Positions 26,755 through 34,756 of a stretch of 64,000 nucleotides of DNA are shown piece by piece. The DNA lies in assembly GCF_000069785.1 (NCBI RefSeq), contig NC_010530.1, positions 428,001 through 492,000 on the forward strand, written 5' to 3'. A program made the translations under genes and the position numbers. This DNA is from Cupriavidus taiwanensis LMG 19424 (GTDB taxonomy: Bacteria > Pseudomonadota > Gammaproteobacteria > Burkholderiales > Burkholderiaceae). Below the pieces are notes generated by a model. It was not told the origin of the DNA, ran no database searches, and saw nothing but the letters and a program-made list of their open reading frames with translations. How positions within the stretch are numbered: the first letter of the stretch is position 1; each line of letters opens with the position of its first letter.

Positions 26755-28467
26755 TCAGCATGCCGGCGGAATGACGGGCAGCAGCAGGAATGACGCGAAC
26801 TTGCCGCCGGTATGAACCGTGGTCTGGCCGGCGAATCGTTCGGCCGTGCGATCCTCGGGGTGATCGTGCAGCAGCACCGATGAGCCGCGCATCGATTTGC
26901 CATAGATCTGGGGATAGGGTCCGGGCAGGTCGTGCTCGAAGTCCGAACTGCCGACGGTCAGCACCAGCCGGTAGCCCTTCGGGAAGACGAAGCACATGGG
27001 CCAGATTTCGACCTCCAGTGCGTAGACTACGTTCGGCTCGAGCAGCTGGATCTCCTGGTGCGAATGCACGGGCTGATACGGCGTGGACGCTTGCGGGTCC
27101 AGCTTTCGGTGTGATGCCCTGAGCCAGCCTTGCGCCAGCGGCGCGTTGGGTTCGACCGCCCCGACGATCAGATGCTCGGTGCTGTCCGGTGCGAAAGCCC
27201 GCACCGTCAGGAACAAGTCGGCGTCCGCGGCTGTGCTGGAAATCCACAGCGTGGCAGCCAGCGGGCCGGTCACCTCGGTGTCTTGCTCGAATGGCGCGGT
27301 GCTGAAGCTGGCCTTGCCCGCCATGCCGTCGAAAGCGAGATGCGAAGCCGTCGCGGCCGGCTCCGGCCGCAGCCCGTGGTCGGCGGCATCGAGATACATC
27401 GGCGTCCATACCGTGCGCGCCAGTGGCCACTCATGCTCATGGCGCTCCTGGAAGCGGTCCACGTGGCGCACCTGCATCGTGATCGGCGGCTGCCGATCCC
27501 AGCCGTTGTCCTCGCCCTTCAGAAAATGGTCGAAGAACCGCTTCTGCAGCGCCACGCCATAGTCCGTATAGAACTCCGTCCAATGCTCGCGGCCGTGCAA
27601 CTCCAGCCACTTCTGTTTCGACCCGGCCTGCAGGAAGCCCTGGACGTTGCCCCGCAGGTGCAGGCCATGGCCGCCCCAGTTGCCGCAGGACAGCACCGGT
27701 ACTTCGATGGCAGTCAGGTCTGCGCGGCGGCCGTCGAAGTAGCGATCGGTGATGAGTTCGGCGTTGAGCTGCGCGGTGCTGATATCCACGCGATTGGCGC
27801 GCAACGCCTCGTCACTGAGCTCTGCCGGCCCGGAGATCGGCACGCCGGTGTTGGCGTTCACCCGCCCGCGGCTTCCCAGGCCGTTCTGCACGTTTTCCAC
27901 CTGCTTCGGATACCAGCTCAGCATGAACGTGTTAAGGATGCCGCCATGCCGGCAGGCGTCGCGATAGTAGTCGGAGAAGCCCTCGAACGGGCAGATCGCG
28001 GCCAGGTGTGGCGGACGTCTGGCCGCCGCCAGCCACTGGGTGGCGCCGTAGTAGGAAACGCCGGCCAGGCCGATCTTGCCGTTGCTCCACGGTTGCTGCG
28101 CGGCCCATTCGATGCAATCGTGGAAGTCCTGCGCCTCGCGCGGGGAAAAGCAATCGATCACGCCCGGCGAGCGGCCGGCGCCGCGCGAGTCCACGCGGAT
28201 GCAGACGTAGCCAAATGGCACCCATCGCTCCGGGTCCGCGGTTTCCCAGTTCGCATACTTGCCGCTGCTGCCCCGCAGGATTTCCGGATGCTCGGCCGTC
28301 AGCGACTGCCACTGGGCGGGGTAGCCCTCGGCGAACGACAGGCCCTTGCCATAGGGTCCGTACGACATCAAGGCAGGGTAGCGTCCGGCCTCGTCCGGGC
28401 GATAGACGTCGGCGCGAAGCACCACGCCGTCGTCCATCGTAATCTCGACATCCCAATCGATCTGCAT
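26755..28467 (-). CDS. CocE/NonD family hydrolase
   Basis: A 570-residue Ser hydrolase of the X-Pro dipeptidyl-peptidase/cocaine-esterase type. The catalytic domain starts with VEITMDDGVVLRADVYRP, the nucleophile Ser is in GVSYYGATQW, and the C-terminal jelly-roll domain (from about residue 350) is present with SSTAADADLFLTVRAF. Members cleave esters or amides. No signal peptide is seen. It is 88 nt downstream of the fumarylacetoacetase gene, in the same operon. Confidence 0.9.
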   Translation of the reverse strand: MQIDWDVEITMDDGVVLRADVYRPDEAGRYPALMSYGPYGKGLSFAEGYPAQWQSLTAEHPEILRGSSGKYANWETADPERWVPFGYVCIRVDSRGAGRSPGVIDCFSPREAQDFHDCIEWAAQQPWSNGKIGLAGVSYYGATQWLAAARRPPHLAAICPFEGFSDYYRDACRHGGILNTFMLSWYPKQVENVQNGLGSRGRVNANTGVPISGPAELSDEALRANRVDISTAQLNAELITDRYFDGRRADLTAIEVPVLSCGNWGGHGLHLRGNVQGFLQAGSKQKWLELHGREHWTEFYTDYGVALQKRFFDHFLKGEDNGWDRQPPITMQVRHVDRFQERHEHEWPLARTVWTPMYLDAADHGLRPEPAATASHLAFDGMAGKASFSTAPFEQDTEVTGPLAATLWISSTAADADLFLTVRAFAPDSTEHLIVGAVEPNAPLAQGWLRASHRKLDPQASTPYQPVHSHQEIQLLEPNVVYALEVEIWPMCFVFPKGYRLVLTVGSSDFEHDLPGPYPQIYGKSMRGSSVLLHDHPEDRTAERFAGQTTVHTGGKFASFLLLPVIPPAC

Positions 28468-28555
28468 GTCTGTCTCCTCGTCGGTCCAGCGCTGCCAGCG
28501 CCGATGCTGGTGCTGCGACCCGTTCCATTAACCTGGTCAAACGCTGCGGATACTG

Positions 28556-29869
28556 TCAGTCGGGCACCGGGGCCGGCAGCACGGTGCCGTGGTTGACGCC
28601 GAAGCCGATCCGCACGAAGCCCTCCCGCTCGCACCAGCCACGGAACACGACGGTGTCGCCATCCTCGAGGAAGCCGCGTTGTTCGCCGTGGCCGATGTCC
28701 GCGGGTTGCGTCCCGGATGCGGTCAGCTCGATCAGCGCGCCTGCCTCGCCACGCGTGGGCCCGGAGATCGTGCCGCTGCCCAGCAGGTCGCCTGGCTGCA
28801 GGTTGCAGCCGCCGCTGGTGTGGTGGGCAATCATCTGGCCCAGCGTCCAGTACTGGTGCCGGAAGCTGGTCTGGCTCAGCGTGCGCGGCTGCAGCCCCTG
28901 TGCCAGCTGCCGCGCGCTGAGCAGGGACACCTCCAGCCGGATATCGAAGGCGCCGGTGGCGGCGTTGTCTTCGGCGCGCAGGTAGTCGAGCGGCTGTGGC
29001 CGCCCGGGCGCGCGCGTCCAGGTCGTACGGTAAGGCAGCAGGGCTTCCAGCGTGACCAGCCAGGGCGACAACGTGGTAGCGAAGTTCTTGGCAAGGAAGG
29101 GCCCAAGCGGTTGCATTTCCCAGGCCTGGATATCGCGCGCCGACCAGTCATTGAGCAGGCACAGGCCAAAGATGTGCTGCTGCGCGTTGGCCAGCGGGAT
29201 GGGCCTGCCACGTTCGTTGCCAGTGCCGATCACGGCGCCCACTTCCAGTTCGTAGTCGAGCCGCTGGCAAGGACCATACGCGGGCACGCCATCCGCATCC
29301 AGGCGGAATTGCCCGCTCGGGCGAAAGACCTGCTGGCCGCTGATGCCGATGGACGATACCCTGCCGTGATAGGCCACCGGCAGCCAGTCGAAGTTGGGGG
29401 TCACCTCGAGGCCGAGCTGGCGGCTGCAGTTCACCGCATGGTCGAGCGAAGTATAGAAGTCCGTGTAGTCGCCGATCCGTACCGGTACCGCGAATTCGGC
29501 CGCGGCCTGCGGCACCAGCGTCCGGCGTACGTGCGGCGCATCCGGACTGGTTGTCGCCAGCAGCGCGAAAAGTCCGTGGCGCAAGGCCTGCCACGCGCCC
29601 GGGCCGAGCCCCATCAGTGCATTCAGCGTCGGCGCCATGGCGGCGTGCGCCGCCTGCGCGGCAAGGTCCTGCAGGCAGCCGGATCCGTGCAAGGCAGCCA
29701 GGTCGACGATCTGGTCGCCGATCGCCACGCCGCCGCGCCAGGCTTCGGCGCTGCCTTGTCGCCGGAATATGCAGAGCGGCAGGTTCTGCAGCGGAAAATC
29801 GCAGCCGGCGGCGTTGGCGGACTCCAGCCAGCTTCTGCGCGAAGCATCATGGGTATGGTTCAGTTCCAT
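28556..29869 (-). CDS. Fumarylacetoacetase
   Basis: A 437-residue enzyme of the fumarylacetoacetate hydrolase family in its full-length (FAH) form. An N-terminal SH3-like domain is followed by the metal-binding catalytic domain: GDYTDFYTSLDHAVN, LPVAYHGRVSSI, YELEVGAVIG, LLNDWSARDIQAWEMQPLGPFLAKNF. FAH splits fumarylacetoacetate to fumarate and acetoacetate at the end of tyrosine/homogentisate breakdown. No homogentisate dioxygenase lies here, so this copy may serve a related ring-cleavage product. The ATG at 29869 is chosen for family length. Confidence 0.9.
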   Translation of the reverse strand: MELNHTHDASRRSWLESANAAGCDFPLQNLPLCIFRRQGSAEAWRGGVAIGDQIVDLAALHGSGCLQDLAAQAAHAAMAPTLNALMGLGPGAWQALRHGLFALLATTSPDAPHVRRTLVPQAAAEFAVPVRIGDYTDFYTSLDHAVNCSRQLGLEVTPNFDWLPVAYHGRVSSIGISGQQVFRPSGQFRLDADGVPAYGPCQRLDYELEVGAVIGTGNERGRPIPLANAQQHIFGLCLLNDWSARDIQAWEMQPLGPFLAKNFATTLSPWLVTLEALLPYRTTWTRAPGRPQPLDYLRAEDNAATGAFDIRLEVSLLSARQLAQGLQPRTLSQTSFRHQYWTLGQMIAHHTSGGCNLQPGDLLGSGTISGPTRGEAGALIELTASGTQPADIGHGEQRGFLEDGDTVVFRGWCEREGFVRIGFGVNHGTVLPAPVPD

Positions 29870-29876
29870 CGTGGTA

Positions 29877-30680
29877 TCAGCCCGCATGCAACGCATCGTC
29901 AAAAATGGCGACAGCGCGGGTCCACCCGGCCGAAGCGCCCCGGATCTTGTGGGGGAAGCAGGAGATGTAGAAGCCATCGGGCGGCAGGCTCTCCAGGTTG
30001 TGCAGCTTTTCCAGGTGGCAATAGCCAATGTTGCGCCCCGCCTTGTGTCCTTCCCAGATCAGCGACGCATCCTTCGTTGCGGCATATCTGCCGGCCGTGT
30101 GCACGAACGGCGCGTCCCAGCTCCATGCGTCGGTGCCGGTCAGGCGCACGCCGCGCTCCAGCAGGTACATGGTCGCATCCAGGCCCATGCCACAGCCGCT
30201 CGAGACATAGTCGGGATGGCCGTAGCGGCTGCCCGCGCGTGTATTGACGACCACGATTTCCAGCGGCCTGAGCGCGTGCCCGATGCGGGCAAGTTCGGCC
30301 TCGACATCGTCGGCGGTGACCACATAGCCGTCGTCGAACCCGGTGAAGTCCAGCTTCACGCCAGGCTGGAAGCACCACTCCAGCGGCACCTCGTCGATGG
30401 TGATGGCGCGCTCGCGCTGCCCCAAAGACTCGTTCATGGTGCTGTGGAAGTGATAGGGGGCATCCAGGTGCGTGCCATTGTGCGTATTGAGCTGGACGCG
30501 CTCGATCGCCCATCCCTCGCCATCCGGCAAATCGGCTGCCTTCAACCCCGGGAAGAAGGCCGTGACCTGCTCGGCGGTGGAACGATGCGACAGGTACTCG
30601 ATCCGGGGGCCATAGCCGGGCGGGTCGGAGACGACATCGTTTTCGAGGTAGATCGAGAGGTCGACGAAGCGGCGTGTCAT
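29877..30680 (-). CDS. Cyclase-family (kynurenine-formamidase-like) metal hydrolase
   Basis: A 267-residue protein with the cyclase-family metal motif [12 protein letters not shown] and the start [12 protein letters not shown]. KynB-type formamidases and related lactone or imide hydrolases share it. It is longer than KynB (~210 residues), so the substrate probably differs. It is the first gene of a five-gene minus-strand operon, divergent from a TetR gene at 30931, with two operator-like palindromes between. Confidence 0.88.
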   Translation of the reverse strand: MTRRFVDLSIYLENDVVSDPPGYGPRIEYLSHRSTAEQVTAFFPGLKAADLPDGEGWAIERVQLNTHNGTHLDAPYHFHSTMNESLGQRERAITIDEVPLEWCFQPGVKLDFTGFDDGYVVTADDVEAELARIGHALRPLEIVVVNTRAGSRYGHPDYVSSGCGMGLDATMYLLERGVRLTGTDAWSWDAPFVHTAGRYAATKDASLIWEGHKAGRNIGYCHLEKLHNLESLPPDGFYISCFPHKIRGASAGWTRAVAIFDDALHAG

Positions 30681-30795
30681 GGTGGCAGATCCTTTGCGGA
30701 GAAACAGGAAACAAGGGGGCCGGGTGCTCGACGGCTATCGAAGGCCGGTCCCGGCGTCTGCCGGCCGATGCCGGCGAGGCGCTTGCTACACACTG

Positions 30796-30813
30796 ACTGT
30801 ACGAACGTTCAGT
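30796..30813. promoter_or_regulatory. Putative TetR operator 1
   Basis: ACTGTACGAACGTTCAGT is an imperfect inverted repeat with the ends ACTG/CAGT. It shares its outer half-site with the palindrome centred 33 nt further along. Confidence 0.6.
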
Positions 30814-30826
30814 GTATGGACAGAGC

Positions 30827-30848
30827 GGACTGTACGCTCGTACAGTCC
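30827..30848. promoter_or_regulatory. Putative TetR operator 2
   Basis: GGACTGTACG and CGTACAGTCC flank a 2-nt CT centre; the two 10-nt arms are exact complements. It lies between the divergent cyclase and TetR genes, three helical turns from operator 1. Confidence 0.7.
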
Positions 30849-30930
30849 AGCGCTGTACTAGGGTAAACGCGGGCGGGCAAGGGCCACAGCAAGGTTGGCT
30901 ACAATGGCGCGTCTTTATCGCGGAGGCAGT

Positions 30931-31647
30931 ATGGAAGGCAGGGCAGCGCGGAAGTCGACAGCACCGACGCAGGGCCGGGCGCGCAAGGCAGTGCAGGCGC
31001 CGCCAATCCCGGAAGCCAGCAAGCGCGAACGCGTGCTCGATGCGGCTGAGCGCCTCTTCGCCGAAGGCGGCTTCGACGGCGTGTCGATGCGGGATATCGC
31101 AGCGGCGGCGGAAGTCGGCTTGCCGTTGATCGTTTACCACTTCGAGACCAAGCGCAACCTGTACCGCGAGCTCTTTGAAAGGCGCAAGACCCTGTTCGAG
31201 GCTCGGCTGGCGGCGCTGCGAGAGCCTTGTCGAAGCGGCGAGGATCCGGTCGAGCATATTGTGCGTGCGTTCGTGCAGCCCGTCATGCGGATCCAGGACA
31301 CGGAGGCCGGTATCGCCTACGCCAAGCTGGTTGCGCGAGAGGCTTCCGATCCGAAGGCAGCGGAGCGCGGCATTGTTGCCGACTACTTCGACCCCTTTGC
31401 CATGGAATTCGTCGAGGCGATCCGCAAGGCGCTGCCCGGCAACACTTCCGGCTATGCCTACTGGGCCTATTTGTTTGCCGTGGGTTCTCTTGTGATGAGC
31501 GTGTTCGACAGTCGTATCGAACGCATTTCCGGCGGCAAGGCCAAGGCCGGCGATGTGTTGCGCAAGTCGGAATACCTGGTGACCTTCATTGCGGCGGGCA
31601 TTCGCGCCGGAGCCGGTCGGAAGCCGTCCAGGCGTTCCGGAACCTGA
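30931..31647 (+). CDS. TetR/AcrR family transcriptional regulator
   Basis: A 238-residue regulator with a 35-residue basic leader, then the standard DNA-binding domain (RVLDAAERLFAEGGFDGVSMRDIAAAAEV, then VYHFETKRNLY). The ATG at 30931 follows GGAGGCAG; an in-frame ATG at 30895 lacks a ribosome site. The C-terminal ligand domain is of the TetR_C type with PVEHIVRAFVQPVM. It is divergent from the catabolic operon and very likely binds the two palindromes upstream, as TetR repressors usually do. Confidence 0.9.
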   Translation: MEGRAARKSTAPTQGRARKAVQAPPIPEASKRERVLDAAERLFAEGGFDGVSMRDIAAAAEVGLPLIVYHFETKRNLYRELFERRKTLFEARLAALREPCRSGEDPVEHIVRAFVQPVMRIQDTEAGIAYAKLVAREASDPKAAERGIVADYFDPFAMEFVEAIRKALPGNTSGYAYWAYLFAVGSLVMSVFDSRIERISGGKAKAGDVLRKSEYLVTFIAAGIRAGAGRKPSRRSGT

Positions 31648-32115
31648 GCCTGGAGTCACCAGTCTGGCCCCTTCACGGGTAGCCGGCTTCGCGTTTCAAC
31701 CCGGATACATACTTCTTTCCGGCCCTCCTCGCGGCCCCGGATTGCCGCTGGTTGGGCCAGAATTTTCAGCGAGCCTGGACCTTTTTCCCCAACGTCAGCC
31801 TTCCATTCCTGGCTAGCGCCCGCAGCGCTAGGCCGCGGCATGTGAATGGCTGGCGCGCCTTGCCAGACAAGCCTTTGCCGTTCTTCCGCACGAACGTCGC
31901 GCCGCGCATTCCTCGCATCGCGCGGCTGCGGCGAACACCTTGCGCAAGCGCTGACGCCGTGCAGGGCCACCCGCGCGCAAAGGCATCGCATCAATCTGGC
32001 GGGTCATCCATCGAGCCGATTTTCCATTCCGATTCCGCCAACTAGATTGGGTTCATCGATGGCGCCTTCGCAGCCGTCGACCATTACGACCGCAGAGTCC
32101 GAGGAAGGGGAGCCC
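31648..32115 (+). other. Intergenic region without a recognised gene
   Basis: About 470 nt after the TetR gene and before the lipoprotein gene. I see no supported gene. Short open frames here lack ribosome sites and family resemblance. A promoter for the lipoprotein gene must lie here, but no clear sigma-70 pair is visible. Confidence 0.5.
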
Positions 32116-33402
32116 ATGAAACACGTCCACACCAAGCTGGCCGCCGTGCCATTTGCCTGCCTTGTCATCATGCTCGCCGGATGCGGCGGTGGCGGTGGGG
32201 GCGACTCCACCTCCACCAGCGCAACAGCGAGCCCCGGCACGTCCCCTGGCACTTCGACAGGCACTTCGACAGGCACGTCGCCAGGCACGTCGCCAGGCAC
32301 GACCACCGCGCCGACTACCCCCGCTCCGGCCGCAGCGACCACCAGTGCCATGCTGTCCGGCACCACCGACCCCGGCCCCGAGATCGGCAAGGACGGTGAC
32401 TACTACCTGAACACCGTGACGTGGATGATGTTCGGGCCCAAGGCCAATGGCGTGTGGCCCGCGGGCGTTTCGCTGGCGGGCCCGGGCGGCAATACCGGCG
32501 CGGCCGGGAACACCATCCTGTCCGGCTCGGTCGATCCGACCGACAGCGTCGGCAACAACGGCGACTACTACATCAACACCTCGACCTCGACGCTGTTCGG
32601 CCCCAAGGCGAACGGTACGTGGCCGGCGGGTGTCCCGCTTGGCGGCGCCACCGGCACGCCGCCACCGAGCGGCGGCGCGGTGCTGTCGGGAACCGGCGCG
32701 CCGGCGAACAGCCTCGGCAACAACGGCGACTACTACCTCGACACCAGCACCTGGACACTGTACGGGCCGAAGGCTGACGGCGTATGGCCGGCAGGGGTCT
32801 CGCTCGTCAGCCAGCCAGGCGGCAGCGGCGGCACGGGCGGCACCGGTGGCACCACGGTCGGCAATGGCGGCCATGTCCTGTACGGCAGCGGCGCACCGAC
32901 CGACGATATCGGCGTGAACGGCGACTTCTATTTCGACACCACCACGTGGACGATGTACGGGCCCAAGCAGGACGGCAAGTGGCCGACGACGGGCGTGACC
33001 ATGGCCAACGGCACCGTCTACAACGGCAACTTCAACGTGCCCGATACGCTCAGCCGCGGCCGCTATGCCATGACCGGCGCCGGCGGGGCGGTAGCGTTGC
33101 CGTCGGACTTCGGCGTCGTGATTCCCTACGATTGCACGCGCGTCACGCTCACGGCCAGCACGCTGGGCAAGGTGCGGGGCACGCTCGACATCTCGGTGCA
33201 CAAGGTGACCGGTTCCGGGGCTTCGGTCGTGCTCGCACAGGTCAGCGCCCTGAGCTGCAAGATCACCAATGGCCTGCAGAACTGCAGCAAGGAGGCGCTG
33301 GCCGGGACGGTTACGCATGGCGACAAGCTGCAGGTACAGGTCGACAACAACCAGGCGACCGACTGGGGTGGCCTTGCGGTGAACCTCGCCTGCATCAAGT
33401 AG
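32116..33402 (+). CDS. Modular lipoprotein with four GDYY-type repeats
   Basis: A 428-residue lipoprotein: a signal peptide with lipobox LAGC (Cys23), a poly-Gly run, then a Ser/Thr/Gly/Pro-rich linker of GTSP-type repeats (residues ~41-63). Four similar modules follow at about 79-120, 134-175, 189-230 and 254-296, each with a Gly-Asp-[Tyr/Phe]-Tyr motif, then a GPK motif and a Trp-Pro. Modules of this type often follow collagen-like repeats in surface proteins. The last ~130 residues are a separate beta-rich domain with four Cys. The ATG at 32116 has GGGGAG upstream. A surface attachment or structural role is inferred. Confidence 0.8.
   Translation: MKHVHTKLAAVPFACLVIMLAGCGGGGGGDSTSTSATASPGTSPGTSTGTSTGTSPGTSPGTTTAPTTPAPAAATTSAMLSGTTDPGPEIGKDGDYYLNTVTWMMFGPKANGVWPAGVSLAGPGGNTGAAGNTILSGSVDPTDSVGNNGDYYINTSTSTLFGPKANGTWPAGVPLGGATGTPPPSGGAVLSGTGAPANSLGNNGDYYLDTSTWTLYGPKADGVWPAGVSLVSQPGGSGGTGGTGGTTVGNGGHVLYGSGAPTDDIGVNGDFYFDTTTWTMYGPKQDGKWPTTGVTMANGTVYNGNFNVPDTLSRGRYAMTGAGGAVALPSDFGVVIPYDCTRVTLTASTLGKVRGTLDISVHKVTGSGASVVLAQVSALSCKITNGLQNCSKEALAGTVTHGDKLQVQVDNNQATDWGGLAVNLACIK
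32236..32300 (+). repeat. 12-bp tandem repeat in the lipoprotein gene
   Basis: Five consecutive 12-nt units beginning GGCAC (starts at 32236, 32248, 32260, 32272 and 32284) and a partial sixth at 32296. They encode GTSP/GTST repeats. Units 2-3 and 4-5 are identical pairs, a pattern expected from slippage; copy number may vary between strains. Confidence 0.85.
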
Positions 33403-33411
33403 GCGGGACCG

Positions 33412-33437
33412 GCGGCGGGGGCATGGACTCCCGCCGC
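33412..33437 (+). terminator. Hairpin after the lipoprotein gene
   Basis: GCGGCGGG (33412-33419) and CCCGCCGC (33430-33437) form a perfect 8-bp GC stem 10 nt after the stop codon. No T-tract follows, so this is a possible terminator or 3' stabiliser only. Confidence 0.45.
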
Positions 33438-33549
33438 TATCTTCCGCGCAGACAGCAGGCGGCGTGAAGGCGGTGACGGCGTGGGCAGGCCGCGCCACGC
33501 CGCCCGGAAGACCACGCCGGTCCTGCATTCCAGCCTGCGCCCCGGGGCA

Positions 33550-33565
33550 GCGAAGCGTGCTTCGC
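33550..33565. promoter_or_regulatory. Putative activator-binding site 1
   Basis: GCGAAGC and GCTTCGC flank a GT centre: a perfect 7-nt inverted repeat. Its centre lies about 142 nt before the predicted sigma-54 start site, as expected of an enhancer site. Confidence 0.5.
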
Positions 33566-33593
33566 CGGATCCCGCACCCCAGGCCGGCCCCGC

Positions 33594-33609
33594 GCGAAGC
33601 GCGGTTCGC
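33594..33609. promoter_or_regulatory. Putative activator-binding site 2
   Basis: GCGAAGCGCGGTTCGC is identical to site 1 at 14 of 16 positions and is 44 nt away, about four helical turns. Its centre is about 98 nt before the predicted start site. Confidence 0.5.
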
Positions 33610-33672
33610 CGCCGGCCGTCGGGGACTTTCCCAATATCTCGCCTTTTCAGGGACTTAGACGTTCCGTGCGGG

Positions 33673-33690
33673 CTGGCACGCCGCGTGCAC
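33673..33690 (+). promoter_or_regulatory. Sigma-54 promoter of the unknown operon
   Basis: CTGGCACGCCGCGTGCAC carries the -24 GG (33675-33676) and -12 GC (33687-33688) with exactly 10 nt between, and matches TGGCACG-N4-TTGCA at all but one position. The start site would be near 33700, 48 nt before the first ATG. A sigma-54 activator gene is found at 41010-42374. Confidence 0.7.
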
Positions 33691-33747
33691 AAGCTGGGCA
33701 CGCGAGTTCCGCTGCGGCTCGCCAACCTAACCTGAAAGGAGCTGCAA

Positions 33748-34704
33748 ATGCACGATATCGGGACTTCCAGGCCGGGCGGTTGGGGCACCGGCTACAACGA
33801 GCTCGAACAGGAGCTGGCCTCGGAACTGATGGAGGCGGGCGAGCTGGGCCAGGAACTCGGCGGCATGGCGACGGAGTTCGAAGGCGAATTCGAGGGCGAG
33901 GGGGAATTCGAGAACGAGTTCGAGCAAGAGGTCTCCGGCGAGATGCAGGAGATGGAACTGGCGGCGGAGCTGCTGGCGGTCAACAGCGAACAGGAAATGG
34001 AGCAATTCCTGGGTGGCCTGGTGCGTTCGGTGGGACGCGCCGCCAGCAGCTTTGCCAGGTCGTCGGCCGGCAAGGCGCTCGGCGGCATCCTGCGCTCCGC
34101 GGCCAAGGCGGCGCTGCCCGTGGTGGGCAGCGCGCTCGGCAACCTGGTGGTGCCCGGGGCGGGCGGGGCCATCGGCGGCAAGCTGGCCAGCATGGCCGGC
34201 AGCGCGCTCGGCCTCGAGCTGGAGGGCCTGAGCAACGAGGACCGCGAGTTCGAGGTGGCGCGCCGCGTGGTGCGCATCGGCCAGCAGGCCACCCGCAATC
34301 TGCTGGCCATGCCGCGCAACGTCCCGCCGTCGCGGGCCGCGCGCGCGGCGTTCCTGCAGGCCGCGCGCCAGGTCGCGCCGGGCCTGCTGCCCGCGATGCG
34401 CACGATTTCGCAGAACGGCGTGGCGGCGGCGCGGCAACTGGGCACGCCGCCAATCTTCGGGCCGGCGGGCAGCGGCGCCGCCGCTGCGCAGCCGGTGGCC
34501 AGCCTGGCCGCCGCGGTGCGCGCGCCCTATGCAGGCCATGCGGGCTATGCCAACGGCGGCGCGGTGTCGTGCCCGTCGTGCGGCAACGGGGCCGTGCAAG
34601 GCGGCCTGGGCGCAGTGGCGCTGCCGATGGGCGGGCAGTGGCGGCGCTCGCGCAACGGGCGCGCGCTGATCCTGTACCTGGCGCCGCCGCGGCCGACGTT
34701 CTGA
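33748..34704 (+). CDS. Glu/Phe-rich protein with glycine-rich hydrophobic core, unknown function
   Basis: A 318-residue protein. Residues ~16-75 are strongly acidic with repeated Glu-Phe-Glu units (EFEGEFEGEGEFENEFEQE). Residues ~108-155 form an Ala/Gly-rich hydrophobic stretch (LPVVGSALGNLVVPGAGGAIGG), long enough for one or two membrane passes or a self-assembling core. A basic helical part follows, then a CPSCG motif and a short C-terminus ending near GRALILYLAPPRPTF. There is no signal peptide. I recall similar acidic-repeat proteins in other Proteobacteria but know no function for them. It is the first gene after the sigma-54 promoter, so it may be the product or substrate that the operon serves. 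Confidence 0.75.
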   Translation: MHDIGTSRPGGWGTGYNELEQELASELMEAGELGQELGGMATEFEGEFEGEGEFENEFEQEVSGEMQEMELAAELLAVNSEQEMEQFLGGLVRSVGRAASSFARSSAGKALGGILRSAAKAALPVVGSALGNLVVPGAGGAIGGKLASMAGSALGLELEGLSNEDREFEVARRVVRIGQQATRNLLAMPRNVPPSRAARAAFLQAARQVAPGLLPAMRTISQNGVAAARQLGTPPIFGPAGSGAAAAQPVASLAAAVRAPYAGHAGYANGGAVSCPSCGNGAVQGGLGAVALPMGGQWRRSRNGRALILYLAPPRPTF

Positions 34705-34756
34705 TCCGTCCCCCATCCGCTTCCGACATTCGCGCTACGACTCCGAGGCCGCCGTC

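Larger units (their letters stand above)
33438..33747 (+). other. Control region of the unknown operon
   Basis: About 310 nt without a gene. It contains two related 16-bp inverted repeats and a sigma-54-type promoter, listed separately, and a GAAAGGAG ribosome site just before the ATG at 33748. Confidence 0.65.

Noticed and set aside
32236..32300. Possible CRISPR-like array
   Set aside because: The 12-nt units have no spacers and encode in-frame GTSP repeats in the lipoprotein.
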